Below are positions 1 through 9,029 of a stretch of 64,000 bases of DNA, one piece after another. This stretch comes from Aedes albopictus. Taxonomy: Eukaryota; Arthropoda; Insecta; Diptera; Culicidae. The stretch is taken from contig NC_085137.1 in NCBI RefSeq assembly GCF_035046485.1, forward strand, positions 317,327,164-317,391,163. Direction: 5' to 3'. A program made the position numbers and the translations under genes. The notes beneath the pieces were generated by a model that worked only from the letters and a program-made list of their open reading frames with translations, was not told the origin of the DNA and ran no database searches. Position 1 is the first letter of the stretch. Each line of letters opens with the position of its first letter.

Positions 1-895
1 ATGAGCAGAATTTGTCATGAGTTGACTGATTGGCATGTGTCAGATGAGGACTCTTCATTTGACCTTTTTGCACTTTGGAGTGTTCCTTCACAAACTTTGC
101 GTATTCAGGCGTCCCTGCTCAACAAGCTAGGGAAACTGTGATAATTGGTTGCGATCACATTTTATGGATAACTCGCTTCCATTGCTACTCCAAGAGAGTT
201 TCATTATGGTTTTGTTATTACAACGCCCTTCATTGTGGTATACCATAGCTACTGCTTTGAAAGAAGCTTGTCCTCTGCGGTCTGTGCTGACCGAAAGAGG
301 TATTCCTGAATGGAACTCGGACCTGTTCAAGTTCTAAATATCTTCGGATAAACCAGTCTTTTGTATAGCTACGAATCTTTAGCTTCTACCCCGAGGATTG
401 TAGCTATAGAATCTATTTAGTGGGCACTAAAAAGCTCTGCTTACTTCAAATCTCCGGGAGCAAATGGGACTTTGTTCTATTTTTCTTCAGAGGGATTTGA
501 GTTTTTCAAACATGTTTTGAACTCTTGTAGTTTTCTATTGGGTATTTTCATGGCGTGAAATTACTCTGTAGTTTTATCCCGAAAGGGTGCGTGCGTTGTA
601 AAAAGAAGGAATAAGTTCCAGATTTATCTGGTTACTTCGTTCTTTCTGAAATGCTCGAAACGCATTGTCGATTATCACATCTGTGATGTTCGTCTGGCTA
701 ACATGCCTGTTCATGTGAACTCACATGTCTCCCAATTTGGGATGTCCACAGTGACTCTTTTACACAAAGTTGTATACGTTTTCAAGCAAGCACTCGCTCA
801 AACGTAGTTTTTGCTTGATTTCTTGAATATTGAGGATGCTTTTGATGACGTGCCTTTCTATGTCATATTGAAAGTCGCATGACGTCGCAAGCTAC
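1..895 (+). pseudogene. Decayed LOA/I-like non-LTR retrotransposon, copy 1 (endonuclease-RT linker and RT)
   Basis: This is a fragment of a LINE polyprotein that would have nicked target DNA and reverse-transcribed its own RNA. Around 240-330 the plus strand reads a linker like those between endonuclease and RT in these elements (KEACPLRSVLTERGIPEW). From about 405 the DNA parallels copy 2 from about 1195: both run through a CTATAGAATC junction, then a decayed SPGADG-type RT motif, a KFIPK-type motif and the segment around the HIRDVHLANVP box. Many stops and frameshifts interrupt it, so it cannot be functional. It ends near 895, where a retroelement 3'-UTR-like block begins. LOA/I-type assignment rests on overall resemblance and on the RNase H domain in copy 2, and the exact clade is an inference. 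Confidence 0.75.
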
Positions 896-1195
896 CTCCA
901 ATGAGCTATAGGCTCTTTTTACGCTTATGCGTTTTACAGTGTCCTTTTCAGGGCACTGATTAACCCCGTTGTGGTATGAGCTATGAGCTCTCGTTGCGCT
1001 TATGCGTTCATTCCCTCTTCTAGGGCACCCCTTCCTATTTCATCACCTTTCCCTTTCCCAATTCCCATCCCTTGTCTCATTCTCCCTCAGGTAAATGATG
1101 AAATAGGCTCATATGTATGGCGATGGCACAAATGTCCCTAATGGAGGATAACGTGCCTCTGGAGCCGGCCTTCTGATACCTGATACCTGATAACT
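896..1195 (+). other. Retroelement 3'-UTR-like block between two LINE copies
   Basis: This non-coding block contains two imperfect copies of a GAGCTATRRGCTC / CGCTTATGCG module, pyrimidine-rich stretches and a terminal TGATACCTGATACCTGATAAC repeat. Short tandem units at a 3' end are typical of LOA/R1/I-type LINE tails. It sits directly between copy 1 and copy 2, so it is most simply the 3' end of copy 1. That reading is an inference. Confidence 0.5.
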
Positions 1196-2228
1196 ATAGA
1201 ATCGATTGAGTGGGCTTAATAGCTTTGCTCCTTTCAAATCTCCTGGGGCAGATGGGATTTATCCTATTTTGCTTCAGAAGGGATTTGATCATTTCAAACA
1301 TGTTTTGAAAAAACTACTTGTTTGCAGTTTTGCTACAGGGTATATTCCCAAATCCTGGCGGGATATTACTGTAAAGTTTATTCCAAAAGTGAGTCGTGCG
1401 TCGTATGAAGAAGCAAAGAGTTTCAGACCTATCAGTTTGACCTCTTTTCTTAGATGCTTAGAACGCATTGTGGATCATCACATCCGTGATGTTCATCTGG
1501 CCAACGTGCCTCTTCATGTAAACCAACATGCCTACCAATCTGGTAAGTCCACTGTGACTCTTTTACACAAGGTTGTTTACGATATCGAGAAAGCATTCGC
1601 TCAAAAGCAGTCTTGTCTGAGTGTTTTCTTAGATATCGAGGGTGCCTTTGACAACGTGCCTTTCGATGCCATATTTGAAGCCGCACGGAGTCATGGTATA
1701 TCTCCAATGATTTCCAATTGGATTCACCAAATGCTCAAAAACCGATATCTCTTCTCGACATTGCGTCTAGCAGGGATTAGGAAATTGAGTGTTTGTGGAT
1801 GCTCCCATCTTATCACCGCTTTTGTGGAATCTCGTAACAGATACGCTATTGAGGCAACTCAATAATAGCGGTTTTCCTACTTATGGTTTTGCCGACGACT
1901 ACCTAACATTGTTAGTCGGTATGTGCATCAGCAACCTTTTCGACCTGATGCAAAGCGCCCTTCAGGTAGTTGAGGGTTGGTGTCGCCTATATGGCCTTTC
2001 GGTTAATCCGAGTAAAACATCTATTGTTCTTTTCACGGAAAGGCGAAACCGTAATGGCGTTCGACCTTTGCGTCTCTTTGATTCTGAAATCGATGTGACT
2101 GAACAGGTAAAATACGTTGGAGTCATTCTTGATTCCGAGCTTTCCTGGACACCTCACATTGAGTTCAGAATCAAGAAAGCTTGTATGGCCTTTGGGCAAT
2201 GCCGGCGTACTTTTGGTACAACTTGGGG

Positions 2229-2395
2229 CCCAAGCAATACACATGTTATATATTAGTTACGACAGCGCAAGTTTTGGTTGTATAGAAGTTTATTTTACGT
2301 TATTTTAACAAAATGTTAGAATTACGTAAAATTAACTTCTATACAACCAAAACTTGCGCTGTCGTAACTAATATATAACATGTGTGTTACTTGGG
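2229..2395. mobile_element. 167-bp palindromic MITE inserted in the RT, TIR begins CCCAAG
   Basis: The two ends are inverted copies of about 70 bases. The outer part begins CCCAAGYAAYACACATG and the inner part includes TTACGACAGCGCAAG. Only about 25 bases separate the arms. GG lies at 2227-2228 and again at 2396-2397. Removing the insert restores a continuous Thr-Trp-Gly-Leu-Lys-Pro-Lys reading in the RT, which fixes the boundaries well. The family is not known to me. It shares its CCCARGTAAC-type terminus with 33112-33426 and with single ends at 45879 and 52180. Confidence 0.85.
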
Positions 2396-2480
2396 GGTCT
2401 AAAACCCAAGTATATCAAATGGATTTACACAACTGTGGTCCGGCCAATATTGGCTTATGGATGTCTTGTGTGGTGGCAAA

Positions 2481-2842
2481 CAGTGGGGTGACACGGCTGT
2501 CAAACTCGGTACATCGCCGCTTCACCCAACATCATTTTTGGTACGGCGCGTTTTGGTACCCACTTTCTGGTCGGTTTACCCTAACTTGCTCCTGATTTTC
2601 GGGTGTGTGGCTCGTGTGTTGCTAGTGCTTATTTCAGAAATTACACATTTCAAACGAAATCGTTAATTTTGATGATTGTTTTTCTTTCCTTATCACTTTG
2701 CACGATATTATGTGTAGCAGCGAAGCAGTGTCGATGTTTCTAGCGCATTTTTTCCATGAATTAAGCAATCAAAACAAAAACATTGGACGCCATGTTGCAT
2801 TGAATGCTGGGTAGATGATTCTGGCCCTTCGTCATCCCCCTG
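2481..2842. mobile_element. 362-bp non-autonomous hAT-type element inserted in the LINE
   Basis: Inverted ends are CAGTGGGGTGAC on the left and CAGGGGGATGAC read from the right. They are flanked by an exact 8-bp duplication, GTGGCAAA, at 2473-2480 and 2843-2850. CAG-type ends plus an 8-bp duplication are the hallmark of hAT transposons. Excision of the insert rejoins the LINE reading (...LVWWQ|KGEVRT...). The interior has no transposase. Confidence 0.88.
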
Positions 2843-3990
2843 GTGGCAAAAGGGCGAAGTGAGAACGGTCCAATCAAAATTAGGCCATCTCCAAAGGATG
2901 TGCTTAATGGCGATGTCTGGAGCGTTCTCTCCAACTCCCACGGCAGCGCTCGAAGTTCTTTTTGACGTTGCCCCACTACACATTCATCTCAAACAAGAAG
3001 CACTTTCTTGCACTTGCCGGTTACGGGTACTCGGTCTACTAGAGGAAGCTCCTGTGAACCGCACATCAACACACACCTCGTTGTTTTCACTTTTGGTGAA
3101 TTGGGACAAAATTGTTCTTGCTCCAAGTGATCTTACAATTGCTTGTAATTTTCCGTATAGGACATTTTCCACGAAATTCCCTTCCCGGGAAGAGTGGACA
3201 TCTGGTTATCTGGAGAGAAGTATTTCAGACGGCATCGTATGTTATACTGATGGCTCCCTTCTCGAAGGTCGAGCAGGTACTGGTGTTTATTCTCGTGAGC
3301 TAAGGCTGTATCAGTCTTACTCACTTGGTAGACACTGCACCGTTTTTCAGGCCGAAATCTTTGCTCTTATGTGCGGAGTGCAATCAGCACTTCAGCAGCA
3401 CGTAATGGGCACAGTAATTTACTTCTGTTCAGATAGCCAGGCTGCTATTAAATCACTTGCTTCGGCCAACTCTAGGTCGAAGGTAGTTATCGCTTGTCGA
3501 ACTCAAATCGAGGAGCTGAATTCAGCAAACGCTGTTCACCTTGTATGGGTACCTGGCTATTCTTCCATCCCTGGAAATGAATTGGTTGATGAGTTAGCTC
3601 GCACTGGAGCATCACATGACCTCATTGGCCCTGAGCTAGCTATTCCGATATCGAAGTGTTGGGTGAAGCTTCAGATTCACACCTGGGCTGCCACTCAACA
3701 CAGACAATACTGGAATAGTTTGGAGTCATGTCGTCAAACCAAATTGTATTGTACTGAGCCATCTCCAAGGGTGGCGAAATATCTTACAAATCTGTCAAAG
3801 CAGACTTGCAGCATTCTGGTCAAAGCATTGACTGGCCACTGCCGACTCAGTTATCACATGGCGAATATTCAGCAAGCTGATTCATTGGTACAACGAGGTC
3901 GCCTTGCTTTTCTTTGGTACATCGAGGTCTAGAAATTAGTAGAACTAAATGCGCAATATTAAAAACTCTCCAGTTCGCAATATTAAAAAC

Positions 3991-4270
3991 TCAAGTTCCA
4001 AGAATCACGTAAAAATCCCGAGAAAAACTGTGGAAAAGCCAAGGGAAAAGCTATCTCGGAAAACCACTAAAAGAAATATGTGTAGAAATATTGGTTAATT
4101 TTGGAAGGATCTCCAGAAGGAATCCAGCGAGAAAACCTAGATGCATATCGAAAAAAAAACCTTCGGAAGAAATATCGGAAGGTACTCCAACATATACCCC
4201 GCGGAAAACTCCTGCAAAAATCCTGGAAAGGACTCTGGTAGAAATCCCTGGAACATGTCTCAGAAATATC
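3991..4270. repeat. Degenerate GGAATCC/AGAAATCC-type short-period repeat
   Basis: The sequence is a drifted array of units such as AAGGAATCC and AGAAATCCC with a period near 12-24 bases. It belongs to the same family as 18395-19700, 26606-27138, 30383-30870, 33548-37185 and 52190-52510. Short open frames here come from the period being a multiple of three and are not genes. Confidence 0.6.
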
Positions 4271-4632
4271 GAAAGATGTTAACTTGGTTTTAGGGGATAA
4301 TTTTGTATAGTTCTTAAAAAACATATTTTTTTTATAAAATTTGAGCTAATTTTTGAATTATAACTTTTCGAAATTTCCCTTAGAAATTTGTCATGTCACA
4401 AAGGTACTATAGTCTATACCTATAGACCTATACCTATATATACCTATACCTATAGGTCTGAAAAAAAAAAGTCTGCTCTAAGGTGGCGATAATACCAAGA
4501 AGTTTGGGAGAACTTGTGAAGAATTGGCAACATTTTATGGTTGAAGATCAAACGAATATGGCTCACTACAATTTATTAGATTTTAAGTGGGTTAATTGGG
4601 GTTAGATTATTATATATCAGTAGTGAGTTTTT
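4271..4632. other. AT-rich spacer with TACCTATA microsatellite
   Basis: No gene is seen. The stretch at 4407-4460 is a palindrome-rich repeat of CTATACCTATA units. The remainder is AT-rich unique-looking DNA. Confidence 0.5.
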
Positions 4633-4645
4633 ACCCTTTATAAGG

Positions 4646-4698
4646 GAGAGACGAACCAGCCAAGGGCTGAAAGTCTCTCTAATAAAGACAAATCAATC
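4646..4698 (+). mobile_element. Ultrashort (53 bp) hairpin retroposon, copy 1
   Basis: The insert has a 5' stem-loop with exact arms GAGAGAC and GTCTCTC enclosing an inner AGCC/GGCT pairing. It then carries a TAATAAAGACA segment and an AATC-repeat tail. A 13-bp direct repeat, ACCCTTTATAAGG, flanks it at 4633-4645 and 4699-4711. A long variable target duplication and a microsatellite tail are marks of LINE-driven retroposition. The second copy at 56059-56115 is identical apart from one more AATC unit and lies in a different site. Both copies share the same 5' end, so this is unlikely to be a randomly truncated LINE. Confidence 0.8.
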
Positions 4699-4711
4699 AC
4701 CCTTTATAAGG

Positions 4712-5697
4712 CAGTGACAACTATATTGCCGCCTTAAATATAACCACAATAATTATTATGCTTAGCCTTTACTGGTTTACGTTTTAAAGAAGGAATCACT
4801 TTTGAGCACATATGTTTATTAAATTTCCACATGTAAGTTGTGTGTCTGCAACTGCCACAAGAATATCAGTCAAGCATTTGGTTTCTGGTCCTTTGATACA
4901 TTCATCAATGCTATCACTTTATCACGAGTGTCTCTTTCACTTCTCCTTATTCAGTCTCTTCTAAAATGTCCGTGTAAAGCACACACACACCTTCCGATCC
5001 AATCGATTATCCTAGTTATTCACTTACACGATTTGGCAGTGTTCTAGCTTGACACAATCCAATCACAAACGCCGCCAGCAACAATCCAACGCGACACATT
5101 GTCCTTTCTGGTGGAATCCTTCCGTTTTTGGCAAATCCTTCCTAAAGCGTACAGAGACGATGTTGCAATATCAATTTCTCCACTTCACTGATTCATGCGG
5201 TTTTCTTATTTTGGCACGACACCGGAATCGATTGATTAATCGCACGACTCAATCGAAATATGTAATGAAACGCCACTCACAAATTCAATTGTCACTTCGG
5301 CCCGGTGGTCAATACTATTATGTGCGAAAATTTCGCCATTCAAATCAATTTATAGTTGAAACTTGTCGAACAAAGGGCATTCGGGGGTGTGGATGGGCAC
5401 TTCGGATGGGTGTTTTCGGCACTTCCCGGCTCACACAACGCACCACACCATGTCGGTCGGTCGGTGGATGTCGTCGTGCGTCATTAGCAATCGGGAGTCG
5501 GTGCTTTCGTTGCCACACATATGTTGGTAGTCGCCGTCAACAAAAAAAAGTCACCTGTCCACCTCGGTACGTACCGGTAAAACGCAGCGCCGGCACGCGG
5601 TATAGGAGAGAACCGTACGAAATGATCCCGGGGGAACAAGCTCAGACGTACTGCTTGGTTTACACAAGCCTTGAATATAACAAAAGATCTATGTAAC
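4712..5697. other. Unrecognised unique-looking DNA
   Basis: A plus-strand frame is open from 5049 to 5696 (215 codons). Its composition (many Arg, Cys, Gln and His, no domain, no homology I recognise) does not look like protein. The GC-richer part at 5360-5640, with CG-rich motifs and a GTCGGTCGGTCGG run, could be a promoter-proximal region. Nothing confirms that. Confidence 0.3.
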
Positions 5698-5800
5698 CGG
5701 GGTGGTAAACGCGTGTGTATTCAGCACGACCATGCTGAGGGTGACGGGTTCGATACCAAGTGTGTCTACACATGGACAAAAAAGGCTAAAGTCCTCGTAT
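5698..5800 (+). mobile_element. Partial tRNA-related SINE (Feilai-like head)
   Basis: The stretch holds a pol III A-box-like GGTGGTAAACGCG and a B-box GGGTTCGATACC. Between them lies ACCATGCTGAGGGTGA, also present in the longer SINE at 19931. The body and 3' end are missing. Confidence 0.6.
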
Positions 5801-6886
5801 TAAATCGTTACCCATTTAAAACCTGTTTTTTTTCTCCTAACAGTTGATTTTAAATCATGCTTTGTATTGATATCTCGAACCTATGAATCTGAACTAATGG
5901 ATGGAAATGAATTGAGTGTCATAATACATCATAAAAGTTTTATTTTTCATGTGTTTTTGAATCAAAATCAGTTTTTATGTTGAAATATCCATAATTCATA
6001 TTTTAAACCTTTTTTTTTGCTAAACCAAGGCCATTTTAATCCACCCTCCCCTACCTGCCCAAAGGAAGAAAAAAGCATTCCAACGCAACGCCAACCTATC
6101 GGGAGTGGGTGGCGACCAAATGAGATGGTGACAGAATGCATAAATGAGACATCTCCCATCTAGCTAGGTGGGACCGACTGCGCGCGTTGAATGTGGTTGA
6201 GCGTGGATAGTTAGATACCTACGATAAATAGGCGAATGTTTATGCTGTGCATGGCAACGAACTTCGCGCCATTCAATTTTAGGCTAAAAGTAATCGAACT
6301 CTAACCATTTGCAGCGCATCATGTGTGATTTGTTTGACTGCAACTGGTTCTGTCGGTTAAGACTGTCTATGCTAGAGACCATGCGCCTCCACCCATCTAC
6401 TCTTCTGTTTGATGTTATGTGAAGAGATTTCAATGATCTGTTCGCATCAAGAGATGAACCTTATGTTTGCCTATACATTCAAATATCTGTTTACGTCCAT
6501 CTTATATTTTACGGGATTATGCGTAATTCAGATCCCATTGAGATAACTAGTCTCTTCCCGTAAGAGACAACAAGAGAATATTGTAGTCTGAAAGAGATGG
6601 GGGTTTGCTTCTGCATAAGGTTCGACCATGGTGCGATCGTTTAGAGGTAATTATATTGACTGGTGCGCTATATGTGAGACACCGCGCTGCTGTTTTAATG
6701 TTTCCAATCGCGCATTTGCACGAAATTTCACGGGGCAAATCACCTTGTATAGGAACAGCCGTGTTGGCACGGTAAAGGCTGGGTATGCTGCGCAGTACAG
6801 ATCCCATTGTGATCCACTGTCCTGCAACTCCTATCCCTACCGCCCCGTGATACCGGTTGGAAACTACGAGCAACCTTAGGGAAGAT
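5801..6886. other. Unrecognised spacer
   Basis: Mixed composition with no supported gene. Short frames around 6550-6890 on both strands lack recognisable motifs. A GGGGGTTTGCTTC string near 6600 resembles part of the RTE leader at 44670, hinting at rearranged leader sequence. Confidence 0.3.
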
Positions 6887-7150
6887 CGGGTAACCAACCC
6901 CGGTGGGAACTATGGTCGTAGGATAACAGGGAAGGGGGGGATGCATTTCTGAAAACTTGAGCGTCTGTTCTCCAGGACCAGCGGCTCATAACAGCGTCTG
7001 ATCCCCATGTTAGGGGTGGCTGATCAACGTCCGAGTGCCAAAGAGGAAGGACTCTAAGCTCAACTGTGCACTATGGTCCTCAGGAAAGTAGGGGGTTGGT
7101 GTCAAGCCCTACGAGCCAGCCGTAAAAAATGCCATTGCAACGGAAAATCA
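6887..7150 (+). mobile_element. RTE-type retrotransposon 5' leader, solo copy
   Basis: About 260 bases match 44623-44880 nearly base for base: CGGGTAACCAACC at the start, AAGGACTCTAAGCTCAACTG in the middle and ACGAGCCAGCCGTAAAAAA near the end. The other copy runs straight into an RTE endonuclease reading frame, so this block is an RTE 5' untranslated leader. Here it is cut off before the coding region and abuts the 3' tail of an opposite-strand RTE copy. Confidence 0.7.
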
Positions 7151-7650
7151 TTTATTTCATTTATTTAGTATTACATCAAAATCAAGATAAAACTGAATCA
7201 ACAATATTTCTCCATAATACACGGTTCGTGGCTGCCGTTCTCCATTCTCGGTCACGCCCGATGCTCGCCAAGTCACGCTCCACCTAATCCGCCCATCGTG
7301 CTCTCTGCGCTCCACGCCTTCTTGTGCCAACCGGATCTGTCGCGAATCCTATCCGAATCGTATCCTTCCGGCTTTGACCACCTTCTGGATGCTGGGTTCG
7401 CTGTAAAGTGCAGCGAGCTCGTGGTTCATCCTTCTCCGCCACACACCGTTCTCCTGCACACCGCCGAAGATCGTCCTTAGCACTCGTCGCTCGATAACTC
7501 CGAGTGATTGCAAGTCCTCCTCGAGCATATCTCGTGTCCGTAGAGGACCGCCGGTTTTATCAGCGTCTTGTACATGGTGCACTTGGTGCGTAGGTGAATA
7601 TTTTTAGACCGCAGCTTCTTCTGGAGCCCGTAGTAGGCCCGTCTTCCGCT
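7151..7650 (-). pseudogene. RTE-type retrotransposon 3' end (RT C-terminus and 3' UTR), minus strand
   Basis: Read on the minus strand, this gives the RTE C-terminal region: RRVLRTIFGGVQENGVWRRR, then NHELAALYSEPSIQKVVKAG. After that come a frameshifted RIRW/EGVERR-like segment and a 3' UTR ending in AAATAAATGAAATAAATG repeats near 7151. The same C-terminal region occurs at 20300-20530. A frameshift near 7370 and truncation upstream of 7650 make it non-functional. Aedes JAM1 is a known RTE-clade element, but identity with it is not shown here. Confidence 0.75.
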
Positions 7651-7826
7651 GATGATGTAATTTAAATAATTGAGTAATTTCTTGAAGAATCCTTACTGAA
7701 ACCTCCGTAGAAATCTCTAGAGGCATCTGTAGGAATGAGAAGTCTTTACTGCTTGGTGGTTGAAACAAGAATGAATATTTTATTGTCTGTCATCATTAGT
7801 ACTACTTCTCCATGGCTACCTAGATT

Positions 7827-8975
7827 TTTTTTTTTTTTTTTTTTTTTATTTTTTTATTATTAACGACATTTTACACCAATTGTGCATTCATGTCCCTTAA
7901 AACTAAAAAAACAACAAAATACAATTCAATCACTTAGCGTTCAATACCTTAGCAATGCGCTTGTCTTGCTTTCTAGATCGCTTAGTCAATTTCAAAACCC
8001 AACCGTCGATGTCATCTTTAGCTGGATCTGGGCCGGAGTCCGAATCGCTATCGACATCCGATACAATCGCGTCAATCTTCTCGTTGGTCGTTCGATGATA
8101 ATCGTGCTCAACCGCGCGCGTGATTTGCTTCTTCCTTGGTGGTGAATTTATGGACGATGTGGCAGATGTGGCAGTACTTCTCACAGAACGCTTTTTCTGT
8201 TGTTCCCGTTGTTGTAGCTCTGCATCCATTTCGCTAGATTCTTCCATCTGGTTGTCAGCTTCGCAGTGTGCAATCGGCGACTCTTTATTGATTGTTTGGT
8301 TCCCTTTGTCTTCGGCTAATACTTCCGAGCACTTTTTTTTAGGGTGTGCTTTACGCTGGCAGTGGCGGCATGTTGCTATTTGCGAACGGTAGGTGACCGT
8401 TGTGACGTGATTAGCAATTTGTATGAATGACGGCACATGCTTGGCGAGTTCGATCCTCACCACGCGAACGCCGTTTGGAACACCGGGAAAGAACTTTTTC
8501 CAAAGTTCTCGCGCAACGGACTTAACTTTTCCGTACTGTTGCATATGTTCGGCAACAACTGCATTCGGTACGGCGGGTGGGAGATCGAGGATGCGAACAT
8601 TAATAGCACTATCCTCAACGTAAACGGGAATGTTGAAACTCTTCATCTCGGAAACAATTGTGTGTTTGAGATGATGGGTCGATGCCATGCTTTCGGCTGC
8701 ATCCAGACTGCACAACTCGATGAGCACGCAGTTCCGGATAGTGTGAAGTTGGAGATTCTTCACTAAAGCAATGTCCAGCTTGAGTTTCTCATCGAGAAAC
8801 TGTTTAATTATTCCCGCACTCGGTCGAACGGGCAGAACGTCAAAGTCGACGACCAACGTGTTTTTTCGTACAGCATTCATTGTTCACAACTAACAATGAT
8901 GCTTCACCGCGTATTGAATATGAGAGCCTGCTCTGCGGCAAAAGCGTCCGAACAGATCAGACGGTGGCTGACAAC
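7827..8975 (-). mobile_element. ORF1-only L1-like retroposon with poly(A) tail
   Basis: The insert is flanked by TGGCTACCTAGATT at 7813-7826 and 8976-8989. On the minus strand it begins with a leader of about 95 bases (GTTGTCAGCCACCG...). It then carries one intact 316-codon ORF1-type gene, about 60 bases of 3' sequence and a T-run on the plus strand (poly(A)). No endonuclease or RT follows the ORF. An apparently complete 5' start, target duplications and poly(A) argue that this compact form itself was retroposed, as in HAL1-type half-L1 elements of mammals. Confidence 0.82.
7930..8880 (-). CDS. L1-clade ORF1-like nucleic-acid-binding (gag-like) protein, 316 aa
   Basis: The protein is intact from an ATG at 8880 to a stop at 7930, in the only element-spanning frame. 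The N-terminal 160 residues resemble the RNA-binding region of mosquito L1-type ORF1 proteins (KNTLVVDFDVLPVRPS, QLHTIRNCVLIEL, PVYVED, GVRVVRIELAKHVPSFI). A CCHC zinc knuckle follows at Cys171, Cys174, His179 and Cys184. The C-terminal third is charged and low-complexity, with Ser/Lys/Asp runs and a likely basic nuclear signal (PPRKKQ). In L1 elements ORF1p coats the RNA and acts as a chaperone during target-primed reverse transcription. Here it is the sole product, so it needs an RT supplied in trans. The clade call is from memory of similar mosquito ORF1 proteins, not from a search. Confidence 0.8.
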   Translation of the reverse strand: MNAVRKNTLVVDFDVLPVRPSAGIIKQFLDEKLKLDIALVKNLQLHTIRNCVLIELCSLDAAESMASTHHLKHTIVSEMKSFNIPVYVEDSAINVRILDLPPAVPNAVVAEHMQQYGKVKSVARELWKKFFPGVPNGVRVVRIELAKHVPSFIQIANHVTTVTYRSQIATCRHCQRKAHPKKKCSEVLAEDKGNQTINKESPIAHCEADNQMEESSEMDAELQQREQQKKRSVRSTATSATSSINSPPRKKQITRAVEHDYHRTTNEKIDAIVSDVDSDSDSGPDPAKDDIDGWVLKLTKRSRKQDKRIAKVLNAK

Positions 8976-9013
8976 TGGCTACCTAGATTGTTCCAGCATA
9001 CTAAGATCCTACA

Positions 9014-9029
9014 TTCTCTCCCTTTTTTC
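9014..9029 (-). promoter_or_regulatory. Polypurine tract of the LARD-like element
   Basis: On the minus strand GAAAAAAGGGAGAGAA sits immediately upstream of the 3' LTR. Plus-strand DNA priming at such a tract is standard for LTR retrotransposons, and its position helps fix the element's orientation. Confidence 0.75.

Larger units (their letters stand above)
1196..3990 (+). pseudogene. LOA/I-like non-LTR retrotransposon, copy 2: reverse transcriptase plus RNase H, broken
   Basis: This reads as an RT followed by an RNase H domain on the plus strand. RT motifs include SPGADGIYP (about 1240), KFIPKV (1375), RPISLTSF (1430), the FLDIEGAFDNV box carrying the first catalytic Asp (1625) and the FADD active-site box (1890). 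A frameshift near 1785 removes the usual GCPQG-type block just before SPLLWNLV. After two DNA-element insertions (2229-2395, 2481-2842) the frame resumes at about 2843 and runs to 3932. It includes RNase H motifs YTDGSL (3243), AEIFAL (3352), SDSQAA (3430) and a late ELVDELAR Asp box (3585). A terminal frameshift changes the C-terminus. RNase H after the RT is known in LOA, I and R1-related clades; Aedes Lian is one such element. Copy 2 is dead but much better preserved than copy 1. Confidence 0.85.
7728..9013 (-). repeat. 3' LTR of the LARD-like element, split by an L1-like insertion
   Basis: The LTR lies in two pieces, 7728-7826 and 8990-9013, which together equal the intact LTR at 18272-18394. 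The split is caused by the element at 7827-8975. Its 14-bp target duplication TGGCTACCTAGATT is itself LTR sequence. Confidence 0.88.

Noticed and set aside
5049..5696. 215-codon open frame on the plus strand
   Set aside because: No domain, skewed Arg/Gln/Cys/His composition, no supporting start context, and no homology I can recognise. Most likely chance in a GC-richer stretch.
5698..5800. Possible tRNA gene (A and B boxes)
   Set aside because: The region does not fold as a cloverleaf with a 3' acceptor stem and shares its core with longer SINE copies, so it is a SINE head. The same applies at 19931, 27139, 38703 and 59245.
7728..9013. A simple solo MITE with TGTAGGA/TCCTACA ends
   Set aside because: The GCATC duplication is shared with the far copy at 18394 rather than flanking each copy, and the polypurine tract and primer site lie on the expected inner sides, so these are LTRs of one element.
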